Shown here one piece after another: positions 24,001-35,100 of a DNA stretch of 64,000 bases (its first letter is position 1; each line of letters starts with the position of its first letter). The notes below the pieces were generated by a model that saw only the letters and a list, made by a program, of their open reading frames with translations, did not search any database and was not told where the DNA came from. The position numbers were made by a program, and so were the translations under genes. The stretch is from Syngnathus acus (Eukaryota > Chordata > Actinopteri > Syngnathiformes > Syngnathidae). Location of the stretch: assembly GCF_901709675.1 (NCBI RefSeq), contig NC_051096.1, forward strand, positions 8,521,001-8,585,000. Direction: 5' to 3'.

Positions 24001-25220
24001 CAAAAGTACGGGTCAGAGGAGTTCATTTTCAAATTTCAGCAAGAACATGTTGAACCATTTGAAACACGTTTATAAAGGTAGAGCCGTCCAATTCTTGAAT
24101 CAAGATGCTAGTTTGTTTTGGTGCAGTGCAAGGTCATCGTGTTGCCATTTGTCATCCTAGCAAGGTGCAGTTGGAGCCCAAAGTTTCATCAGTCATGACA
24201 TAAGACCAGTCAGTGGACTTTTCTTCATGATTTTGCTGCAACTAATCAAAGCTTGTGTGTCTTTAGGGCGCTTCGAGCAGCCAATCGACCGAAGACCTCA
24301 TCAAGCAGCCGGACTTCTCGGATAAGATTAAACAACTTCTGGGTTCCCTGCAGCAGACACAGAACCAGAACCAGGGACCCGCACCAGGTAAATCCGCCCT
24401 GCGATATCTTGAATGTTAAAAGAAAGCAAAAAAAGAAAGCCTTCGGGCCTACTATCACTCACGTCGCAATTTCAATGTGTATTTCCACGCAACTTTGACA
24501 ATCATCAAACTAAACGCGCACATTTGTTCGCATTGTTTATTCCCCCAAACCACGCAATCTCGAATCTCATTGAAAGTGGTGGAAATGCTGTTGTCCTGTT
24601 TTCCACTCACTTGATTTGGTTTTCTTTTCTTGTGAACGCAGTCAACCCGAGTCTGCTGGGTCACAGTCCCATGAACAATATGAACAACATGCACATGCAG
24701 CAGATGCCTATGAACAGTGGCTTCCCACCAAACATGCCTCCAGGCGGCCCCCGCTTCAACCACCCCCCGCCGCCTCATAATCACGGGCCGCCTTTCAACA
24801 GCGGCGGAGGCCCACCACGCATGATGGGGCCGCCGCCGCCGGGGCCGCCGCCGCCGCCGGGGCAGGGCCGCGGGGACAACGGCAACTACTGGGGAGACGA
24901 CTCCATGAGAGGCGGGCCCCACCGAGGAGGCCATTTCCACCGGGGAGGAAGGGGCCGGGGAGGAGAGCCGGGCTTTCGGGGCCGAGGACGAGGGGGGCCG
25001 AGAGGAGGACACAATATGAATGGTACGTACACGCCGCGTATCACTTGATTCCTCCAACTCATTTGTTTTGTCTCTTCCTCCTCCAATAGACATGTCCATG
25101 CGGCCCGTTTGTCGCCATTTCATGATGAAGGGAAACTGCAGGTACGAGAGCAACTGTGCTTTTTACCACCCCGGTGTCAATGGGCCACCCTTCCCCCCAA
25201 ACAACCAGCACGGACACTAA
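20335..25220 (+). CDS. ppp1r10: Protein phosphatase 1 regulatory subunit 10 (PNUTS)
   Basis: Seventeen coding exons: 20335-20441, 20522-20608, 20847-20982, 21137-21188, 21266-21352, 21443-21571, 21639-21744, 21874-21977, 22159-22286, 22441-22597, 22673-22813, 22906-23152, 23324-23399, 23481-23696, 24267-24387, 24642-25022 and 25090-25220, giving 801 residues. The N-terminal TFIIS-like helical domain covers about residues 30-160 ([18 protein letters not shown], then [20 protein letters not shown]). The PP1-docking RVxF-type motif is KTVHWAQ in exon 11. A glycine-, proline- and RGG-rich region in exon 16 precedes a CCCH zinc finger ([20 protein letters not shown]). Role: targets PP1 to chromatin with TOX4 and WDR82, controlling Pol II termination and chromosome decondensation. 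A polyadenylation-like ATTAAA lies at 26040-26045. Confidence 0.97.
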
Positions 25221-25819
25221 GCGGCTGCCCCATAAGCGTCATATTGGACATTCATCAAACCACTGCAGCGTGATTCTCCCATGATGAGATGATCACTGTT
25301 TTTAACAGACTGAAAAGACTGAAAGCTTCCCACTTTTGGCCACTATGTCTGCCCAACCGCCCGCCCGCCCGTCACTGTCGACATCCGCAACTTGCTTGAA
25401 CGTAATTTCCCTCCAATTGCCTTTCAGCGGTGTCCCCTTTTCTCCTTGCCTGATTCCTTGGCAGCACTTTAAAATGAAATGGTAAATGAAATGATACCAC
25501 AAATGATGATTGATCTTGAACAACTAGATTTCAATGATGAATGAAACTTTGTCCTGAAGAAGCAAGGAAACCATTTCCCCTGCTCATAGCCGCCGCTGGT
25601 AAAAAACAACAACATTGTGCTAAAGATGATGACAACCTTCTATGTGCTACCTTCGAGTTTATTTCTGCTTTGTGACTGGACAACTTCTTTTTGGAGCAAA
25701 TTATGAATTAATGATGAGTCTGCCGATACAGCAAATGACCTCTGAACTCTCCATCTTAACCTCAGAAAGAGGGGTTTGAATGTCAGTATTATGATGAAGC
25801 ATTCTGCAGGTCAGCTATG

Positions 25820-25853
<34 letters not shown>

Positions 25854-27696
25854 TGAAAACAATGACCTTTGTCTCTTGTGGGACTTTGTTTGTTTTTCTT
25901 TTCCCCCTCCGTGTTTTATTTTGATAAATGTCAAAAAACAGGTGCCCTTTTTTATGACAGGTTCATTGATTGTACTGTAACGCTGTCTACAATACATGTT
26001 CACGTGGTCATATTTTTCTGTTGAATTATTTTGTACACTATTAAAAATGTTCAATTATAATTGCTTTATGGTTGATTTGAAATTGGGGCACAGCGAGTCA
26101 TTGGATAAATGCTTGGAAAATATAATAACAGAAATCATGGACTTGGGATAAAGATGAGTGGTGGAAAAACCCAAAGTAAATCAAATAAATTAACCACCTT
26201 ACTGGTAGTTGCATCCATCGAATGATTATTGCCCTATTATTTCGATGATATAATGCACAAGTGTGCCTTCTGGAGTCACGTTGTGGGCTGTTCTAGATGA
26301 TCGCTAGACGGAAGATGTTTTGATTTCCGACATCCCCAAACAAACACCAAATCTCCGTGCAGACTGAGCAAAGATGGCACGTTCCGTTCACGTCAAAGAC
26401 ATCCATCAAAGACAATTGGTTGAAATCGGAGTCGAAGTTCAAAAGCCAACGTTGCGTTGTCAGACTTGTCCTCGTTTTAGCAGCAACCAAGCAACCGGAC
26501 AGCACTCGGAAGGCGAAACTAGGGCTATTGCAATTTGCCCACAGTCCCTGAAGGTAGCAGACGTCGTCCTGCGGGGCGGGGCGGGGCGGGGCGTGTTTGG
26601 ACTGACTGGCAAGGGCACACAAGACTGGATGTCACTTGTGTAAGTTAGCGCTAATTAAGAGCACGATCTTATACTTGAGATAACCTTACACTATATGTGA
26701 ATACTGCACGTGTTGTCAGTAGAACTATGGCCGACGTGTTATGAAACGATTCTATCAAATGAAGCTAACGTGACGCTAACGTTTGTCTGTCCAGGACTAG
26801 CTCGCTGCTAGTTAGCATAGCATTTGACTGTCCCGGTAGCTTGCTAGCGTTAGCCACCCGGCATATTAACCGGCCAAGTCATGTCGATATTGTGGCTAAA
26901 AGGCGACCTTATTGAGAGGACATTTGCTATTTGGGCCTAAGCGCCGATTTGGGGGAAATAATGCACATTTGCAATGAAAATCGGAGCTCAGTTGATGCCA
27001 CTTTCATGACGGACGACGTTGGATTCAGTTGCGTTTAAGAAATGTTGCATTTCACGTCGTAGTACTAAAAGTCATATTTCTCACGCCAAAATGTAGCTTG
27101 TCCACTAACCGTGTGTCGATCAACACATTCATATTGTCAGTCTACGTGATCTCGTCGCCTTATTATCATCATATCCTATTTCCATCGCATTGTTCTAATC
27201 TGATGAAAGTCGATCAATCTACAATAGTAACTCATGGGCGTTTTTAGATTTTTCTTCTCACTTTTTCTCTCCCGTACTGGAAGAGAAGAACAGTTGTAGT
27301 TTGTTCTTGACTGGTTAATTCAATTTGAGCTGCCACTGCCGGCCGGTCCTTATTTATTATAAGCTTCTGCATGTCATGTGCTAGTCGAGTCTTTGAAATG
27401 TCATTGCAGTCGTGGATGCAAATGTTACCAACTTCCCCATGAGAATCCTTGTCATGCAATTGCTATCATGTCACATAGGAAGCCCAAATCCCAACGTAAG
27501 AATAATTCAAGCGACAGAGCCATGCAATGGAGTCAACTCCTCGCTAACTGTCTCTCGTTTAGGTTCTCGAGGGGGACTCGAACCGCAGCCGGAGTTTGGA
27601 TTTCAGTTTCAACCATTTGAAGGCTGGTCGACGTCCATGTGACTTTGCAGCCTTGCTGCAGGTCATGGTGACATACTGAGTAGTGTTGTGTGCTGA
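25221..27696. other. ppp1r10 3' UTR and spacer before the C6orf136 homologue
   Basis: The first about 820 bases are probably ppp1r10 3' UTR, including a (GT)n at 25823-25847. A run of overlapping GC boxes (GGGGCGGGGC repeats) at 26572-26593 may mark a promoter for the downstream gene. No coding exon was found; a 109-codon open frame on the minus strand at 26293-26622 matches no protein family I recognise. Confidence 0.5.
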
Positions 27697-28243
27697 ATGG
27701 CTGTCAGCAGAGGGGGTCTTCTTGCCTTCTGGGTGGGTTGTGTCCGCATCCATGGCAGAAGGCAGCCCATCACCAAGCACATCAGGAGTCGTCGTCAGGT
27801 AATTAGCTGGCCGCAAATAACCCTTTCAACAGGAACCGTTCCATTCCATGGGATTAGGACTTTGGCATTTGTCACATCCATCGAGTCTGTGTCTTTCAGC
27901 CGATCGATTTGCAGCGGCTCTGCCCAACCCGTCCTCTCAGCAGTGCATCATGGGCCCTGGCGTCGCCCAATCGCACGAGGTATCAGACGGTGAAGCAAGC
28001 GCTTGTGTCGCATCATCACGTCAGCTGGCCGCAGGGGGCCGCTTACCTGGACGACCACTGGGAGGAGCCGCTCGGCCTGTGCGTGCTGGTGCGGCCCAGT
28101 GAGTGGAGCGGCCTACGCACGGTGGTGGAGATCCCACTCTTTGGTCAGACAAGACTAGCGGAGGTTCCAGGAAGTCACGAGTCCACCGACTTTTCCTTCC
28201 TATTGACAACGGTGGACGGCAGCAGAGAGGATGACATCAGCAT

Positions 28244-28278
<35 letters not shown>

Positions 28279-29847
28279 GCAGCAGCTTCAGGAGAAGCGG
28301 CGCGCACGGCCAAAATAGACAGCACAGCTGTTTCGGAAGCCTCTTTGAAGCCGAGAGTTGCCCCGCGCCCTTCGTGTACGGCTCTCGGTTTTACTGTTTC
28401 CATTCCCCGGGAACAGACGCCACGGCCGGCGGCGGCCCGAACTCTCGGCAGGGTATTGGATTGGAGAGAAACAAGATGGAGGAGTTTCCCTGTCATCCCG
28501 ACCCTGTGTATAGTCGTGATGTAAGAACAGAGGGCTCGCAAAATGAAAGAGACAATGAAGGAGAGCAAAAGCTGGCCGTGGCATATGACAGACTAAGGAC
28601 GGAGGTAGGCAGGCACACCGTGACAAGATGCTTTAGCTGAGATCGATGCGCTACAGAGAAAGTCGCTGCTGAATCTCTTTCCAAACAATTGAACTTCAAT
28701 GCTTATGTTGAGTTGTGCACTTAACAGTATTAACAGTTGAATAGCTTCATGCTGCAGGGATTCAGCAAGTTTCCTTCAAATTGTGTGACAACTTTCCTCC
28801 ATTCTTCTCGTTTATTTAGTGAAGAGAATGAGCATCGAGACATGTCATCTGGTAACAAATAATGGGAGTTTTTTTTGGTAATACATGATCTTTTGAACCA
28901 TTCTTTTACAGCTTCCAAATTTCTTTCGTAAGAATCACGACTATACCATGTACTCCCGTGACGTTGAATTCATCAACGGACTTGTCAACACCAAGACCAG
29001 GTAGTATTTTTTGATTATATATACCTTCTACTTTTTTAAATCTTTTACCCCCTTCCCCGCATGCGCGTGTGTGTGTGTGTGTGTGTATATGTTAAGTGTA
29101 CTGCTGCTAACATAGGAGTTTCCCCATTGAGGGAATAATAAAGGATTATCTTATCTTATCATTAGGCTTACCTTAGCTTGAGACTATGATAGTCTTTCTT
29201 TTCTTTTCCTTTCTTTTGTGACCGGCCCATCCATCTCTTGCAGGGGACGTGCGATCTACCGACTCAGCACTTCGCTGTGGCGCCTGGTGTGTCTGTTCTA
29301 TTTCACCGACGTCCGGCTGGAGGTGCTGAAACTGACCAAGCACGTGGAAGACGGGACCATTAAGGCTCGCTGGAGGCTCCGGGGCCTTCCCTTCCTGACA
29401 CTGATGCTTCGCTTCTACCGCAAAGACAAATCGCACCTGTACAGGTAGCACCGGAGTCTTTTGGCTCCATTTGAAAGCAACCCGTCCGTCCGTCCATATG
29501 TGTCATTATGACTGAATGGCATCTTATCTGCTCCAGCTCCTATGACGCTTTCTCCACATTCTACATAGGACGCGATGGACTCATCCATTGTCATCAAGTC
29601 GAAAAGGTAAGAAAGTAGCTGCGGATGTGGCTTGGCAGGCAGCTGAGGTGGGCTCGCTCCGGTTCTCAACTTTTTCAAATAGCAAACTTTTGTGATTGTG
29701 CAGGTGATGCCAGCTCAGCCCCCGGCCCTGCCCAGAGTCACGTCCCTCCTGGCCAGTGCTTTAGTAGCTCTGGGGGTGGAGGAAAACCGACCCGCCCTCA
29801 ATCTGCTGCCCTCCCTCTTGTCATCGCTGCGGCAGCTCCGACAATGA
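27697..29847 (+). CDS. C6orf136: C6orf136 homologue (DUF2358 protein)
   Basis: Six exons: 27697-27798, 27900-28604, 28912-29000, 29244-29444, 29537-29606 and 29704-29847; 436 residues. The C-terminal third matches human C6orf136: LPNFFRKNHDYTMYSRDVEF, then RLEVLKLTKH, GTIKARWRLRGLPFLTLMLR and SYDAFSTFYIGRDGLIHCHQ. This is a DUF2358 (NTF2-like) domain. The function is not established. The basic N-terminus (VRIHGRRQPITKHIRSRRQ) could be a mitochondrial presequence, and the start is chosen because exon 1 joins exon 2 in frame. Exon 2 carries a run of about ten glycines (GGC repeats near 28244-28272) followed by serines. A possible polyadenylation signal is AATAAA at 30355-30360. Confidence 0.88.
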
Positions 29848-29856
29848 CGCACGCAT

Positions 29857-29891
<35 letters not shown>

Positions 29892-29893
29892 CG
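29845..29893. repeat. ACGC microsatellite
   Basis: (CACG)n directly after the stop codon of the C6orf136 homologue, probably in its 3' UTR. Confidence 0.9.
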
Positions 29894-30799
29894 GCGCTTG
29901 GAGCCAAACCATGTCACACTGAAGACTCTTTCTTCGGCATTATAGGAACAAGAGCTGTAGCACAACCCGTGATCTTCTTGCTTTTGGATTAAGTGCACAA
30001 CTCGCACAGCTATTTGTCTCAACTCGTAACTGCGGCATTTTAGGTCAACTATCACTTAGTACATTTACTAACTGACCGAGTGTTGTGAAAATGCTACAAC
30101 ACGCAACTTTGGTTTACCATCGCCTTTCAAAGTTACTTGTTGATCGAGATGCACTGGAAGGATGTTGAATTCGGTCTTCTTCCATATCTTTTCGTCTGCA
30201 TCACTAGATGTTCGTCATCATATCTTCTCGCATACTGTTTCCCAAAAATGCCTAAAATACTCCGTTAAACATTGTCACTGTCGATGTTTGAAGCTTAAAA
30301 AGCTGTCCATGTGCACTATGATGGCATTGAAAAAAACAACAACCTTCCAAACTGAATAAATCACTTCACATACTTCAGGTGAAACTGTTTCAAATAGACT
30401 TAGCTAGATATGCTATTTAGTCTTGTGTACTTTATTTAATGTCAAATATTACTTTCCGCACGAGTGCGCCACTAAATTTGCTTGATTTAACTTTCACGTG
30501 TGCTTTTTGCATGACCTTTCCCCTTACAGAAATGAAGTCACGACAAGACTTTGATCCACCCAGACTTGTTCTAGTTGATATTCAATAAAGTTCCCAATAA
30601 TGACAACAATTGTTGAGTCTTTCATGCTGACGTGCACATAAATCATGTCCGCAATGTAAATGACGCCAATAAGTGATTAAAGCAGCTTTGGCATCCTCGT
30701 AGGGTGACCAGATTTGGGGTTCTGAAAAAGAGGACAGCCAATCAGGAGGTGGGGGTGAGGCCGGGCGGGTGTGGCACTTTTCACGTTCAGTGAAGCTTT

Positions 30800-31616
30800 T
30801 TCCCTAATAAACCGGCCTGTTATTAGGTACACCTGAAAATGGCGGCGTACCTAAAGGAGTGTCCGTGTGCCGTCACAGATCAAACAGCCAATCAGAAAGT
30901 GGGGGTGATCACTTTTCACTTAAACCAGGGGGTGTGGACCTCCAGTCCTCGAGGGGCCGCGTTCCAACATGTTTTCCAAGTGACCCTCGTTAAACACACC
31001 TGCGTGAAAAGTTTTAGCTCCTGCAGAACGTGAAAGGAGCTAAAACTTTTCACGCAGGTGCGCTTAACGAGGGAATCACACGGACACTCCATTAGGTACA
31101 CCGCCATTTTCAAGTGTACCTTATAACAGGCCACTTTATTAGGGAAATATCACGGTCAAAGGTCACAGGTGTCAAGCTCTAGTCCCCGGGGCCGCGTTCC
31201 AACATGTTTTCCAAGTGACCCTCGTTAAGCGCACCTGCGGGAAAAGTTTTAGCTCCTTTCACGCGCTGCAGGAGCTAAAACTTTTCACGCAGGTGCGCTT
31301 AACGAGGGAATCACACGGACACTCCATTAGGTACACCGCCATTTTCAAGTGTACCTTATAACAGGCCACTTTATTAGGGCAATATCACGGTCAAAGGTCA
31401 CAGGTGTCAAGCTCTAGTCCCCGGGGCCGCGTTCCAACATGTTTTCCAAGTGACCCTCGTTAAGCGCACCTGCGGGAAAAGTTTTAGCTCCTTTCACGCG
31501 CTGCAGGAGCTAAAACTTTTCACGCAGGTGCGCTTAACGAGGGTCACTTGGAAAACATATTGGAACGCGGCCCCGGGGACTAGAGCTTGATTGCTACCTG
31601 TGACCTTTGACCATGA
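30800..31616. mobile_element. Cluster of nested fold-back (MITE-like) elements
   Basis: An outer inverted repeat runs from 30800 (CCTAATAAACCGGCCTG) to 31145 (CAGGCCACTTTATTAGGG). Inside it sits a second fold-back (CCAAGTGACCCTCGTTAA against TTAACGAGGG) with a central GAGCTAAAACTTTTC palindrome. The inner unit plus flank is repeated with a period near 238 bp (around 31189 and 31427). The last copy (about 31396-31610) has both complete arms, ending in TCACTTGGAAAACATATT. No transposase frame is present, so these would be non-autonomous elements; I cannot assign a superfamily. Confidence 0.75.
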
Positions 31617-31691
31617 TACCGTTTTACGTGATGTCGGAAATAAATAAATACATAAAGAATGAAGAAATAAAAGACATTTGAAATAAGAGAC

Positions 31692-31697
31692 TTTATT
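31692..31697 (-). terminator. Likely polyadenylation signal of bag6
   Basis: TTTATT on the plus strand, about 500 bases beyond the bag6 stop in the minus direction; the first canonical hexamer I found. Confidence 0.45.
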
Positions 31698-32190
31698 TCC
31701 ATCCATCCGCTTGTTGCGTGATCCAAATATTGACGTAATATCCCCTTCACTGCATCGGGAAGCTGATCTAATACTGCTATGGAACATGATTAAAGCTCAC
31801 TATAAAATAGTAAAATACGAATGACTGAAAAAATCATCATGTAAAAGAGTAAAATACAAATGAGTTAAAGCATTTTTCATCTGATGTAATGATCTCTACG
31901 ACATGAGGTGGGTTATAACATGAAGTTCAACTTGACAGCAATTTAAAAGCTAACGTAACACGTTTGTACTGTACCATGTTTTATATGTTCGAAGAAAACA
32001 TTTTGTATTTCATTTTCTCAACACGTTCCACTTTCCAAATGCTCACTGGTATTGAATCTTTTTCGAATACTCCCAAAATGAGAATGACTCTGTCAAATGA
32101 AAGCATCCGTCACACAAATATTTGAGCACAGGAACACACACACACACACACTTGACTCGTGTTCACATTCTGCTATGCATCTTCTGCAGA

Positions 32191-35100
32191 TTAAGAGTCA
32201 TCTGAGGAGAAAGCTCGATGCGTGTTGGGGAACTTTTGAGCGTTGTAGTCGGGATCTCCGAGCACTCGCGCTTTGATGTCCTTCTTGACCTTGGAAGCAA
32301 AGACACAAAGCTTCTTTTTACATGTATCCATAAGTGGGGGAAGCAAAATCAAGCACGAGTATTAAGAATCTTTCGATAGCTCATCCATCCCCTTGCCTGT
32401 GTGGCATAGGCATCCTGCAAATCGGGACGCTCCAGCTCTCCCTGGAGGCTGTTTGCGGCAGTAACCGGCAGGGCTCCAGCAGAGCGAGCGGCTCGACTGA
32501 CGGCGTCTGACAAGGAGAGGCGGGGTCCTTGGCCCTGCGTCATCTGAGGAGGGAAAGCGCGCTGCCATCACGTACCGTTCCTCTCCACTGTTCCGTAAAC
32601 AGTTGGGGACATTTACAAGAACAACCATCCGGTGAGCAGAGCAGGGACTTTCCCGGCCCACTCCACAATTACAGTCGGAAAATATCAAGGCGCTTTGAAG
32701 ATGGACCTTTCTCCTCTTAGCGGGCATCCCGTGTAGGTAGGCGTCAGACAGCGGCGGCTGTGCTCGGAGCTTCCTTTGAGAATGCAGATCGTGCCTGATG
32801 ATTGGAACCCATTCCTGTGGAAAACATTTGCCCAGGTTCAAATTGGAATTGGCCTTTTGAGGAGACGATGTACTGTACGTCTGTCTAGTCCCTCCGCAAC
32901 ATAAGCACGCTAAACATTGTTTTCGGAAAGTCATTTCTGGTTTGGATCAATCAATCAAAATCATTCACTTTCTTGGACTTAGTACATTCATACTTACCGG
33001 TGGAAGAGACGCTGCCCACGGCTCCACCTCCCGGGTCAGCTCCGGCCGTCCGGGCGGGGTCACGGCAGATCCCGGGGGCGGGTTCTCTCGGCCGTCACCG
33101 GACCATGCCTTGGCCTCCTCTGCTGTGGTTGCTGGAGAGAAAGTCTCCTCCATCTAGAACACAGATCGGAAGTGAGTGTCCTCAGCTTTCCATGACGACT
33201 GACTCACTCACTCCATGGAAATTCATTTAGGAAGAGATAGGATATATGCAATGGCTACTCAACTCAATTGCTTCAAGAGAAACTTTCTATTTCACCTCTA
33301 CATTCTGACTCTCAGCTGGCTGTTGTCCAGTGTCTGCTTTTGCTGCTGCTGCTGCTGCTGCTGATTCTACTGCTGCTGATTCTGCTGCTGCTGCTGATGC
33401 TGCTGCTGATGCTGCTGCTGCTGCTGAAGCTGCTGCTGCTGATGCTGCTGATGCTGCTGATGATGCTGATGATGCTGATGATGCTGCTGCTGCTGCCCTC
33501 TGGTCTTCCTGAAAAGGCATCAACGTTGATCAATGTTGTGAAAGCAAATACGGACGATGCTGCTGCGTTGAATATATTTGCAGTGGTGTAACACTACACG
33601 GCGAGCATTTCAGTAAAGGCATCCGTCATGTTTACAACACAAAAGACGCTCAGTCGGTGCTTTGCGCTTACCGATACGAGTATGACGTAGCGCCGAATGT
33701 GATCCCGGGTAACTGGGTTGTGCTCCAGAATAGGAGTCAACCTCATAGACATCATACTGGTCAAACAGTTCAACAAACTGGGATTCCCTTCTGAGAACAT
33801 TCTCCTCTGCAAACACACAGAGCAAGGAGAATTGAGTTCCTTGACTCTTTTGTAGTCCAAACAAAAAGGCTTCTCATTGAAATATACATTCATAGATTGT
33901 GTGGTGTACTAACAATGCGGCGGTTGATGACAGCGGTCAGAGCTCTCTGCTCTCCTCCCAGACAATACAAGTTGAGGGCAAGACACTCAAACAGACCTTG
34001 GGTGCACAGCAACAGCAGAGAGGGGCCAAAGGTGGCATCTGAAGCAAAAACAAGAGCAAACTAAGGAGTCACACACACACACACACACAAAGTCTTACAC
34101 TTGAAGTGACTTACCATTGCAGCGCAGCACATGTGAGGCTATCCCTGTGAGCTGTTGCCTGAGGAAAGCTAGGTTGCTCTGAACGATGTCCACTCCATCG
34201 CGTACCGCCACATTTGACTAGGGAACAATCATGTGGCCAACTGTCACTTACTTCTCACTCCACGCTCAATACATGAACTACGTGAAAGGGCATCGTTTGC
34301 GTTCGAGGATGGATGTCCTTACAAAGCTCTCCGCAATGTACTCCTCCAGACCATTGATGAGGTCATCAGCTGCTCTCTTCATTCACAGCAAGCAACAACA
34401 ACAACAATACGTGATTATTGATGACGACGGGCGGCACCGTCACGACAGCACTTACAGCCACGTTGGCGTCAGTGGGCTCTTGGCCGCCGCGCAGGTAGTG
34501 ATGGCTGAAGAATTCAGTCAGCTGGGGACGGATGCGGCTCAGAGGCTGAGCGTTTCCGTGAAGCAACAGCACCACGTCCATCATGGAAGAGCTCTGACAC
34601 ACCAGAGACAACAGGTCGCCAAAGAAGCCTGCCAACGACAACCATTTCAAATAGGGAGCGACGGATAATCCCGGTTTATTCTTTTCTCCCTTCGTTCACA
34701 CGTACCCACGGCCCCTCCCGATCCAGGTGTGAAGAGATTGCTGCTCTGAGAAAGACTCTGAATAAACTGTGCGATGCTCTCTCCGTTGCCATGCTGCGCC
34801 GCCCCGAGCGAGCCGGTCATCGTCGACAGCCCTCCTTGCACGATGCCGGTGAAAAGCTCCGGGCTCAGAGAGCCGCCTGTCTGCGAGGCGGACTCTTCCG
34901 TCGTGTCGCCGGCAGCCGGCTACAAAATACACAAGCGACACAAATCACGGTTAGTGGGAAAAAAAAAAGGGCAAAAAGTACTTCGTGGCCACCTTTTTAA
35001 TATTCCTCATTTGATTAGAATGCCTTCTGAGCTAATTAAGAACTTGCTTCATAAATGCAGAAAAGATGAGCAAAATGTAAAGCTGTTTCAACAAACCGGC

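Noticed and set aside
24455-25153. 232-codon open frame on the minus strand
   Set aside because: Antisense shadow of the glycine/proline-rich exon 16 of ppp1r10; no family resemblance.
26293-26622. 109-codon minus-strand open frame between ppp1r10 and C6orf136
   Set aside because: No recognisable domain, no supporting splice or polyadenylation context; overlaps GC boxes.
34231-34668. 145-codon plus-strand open frame
   Set aside because: Antisense to two bag6 exons with a conserved sense reading.
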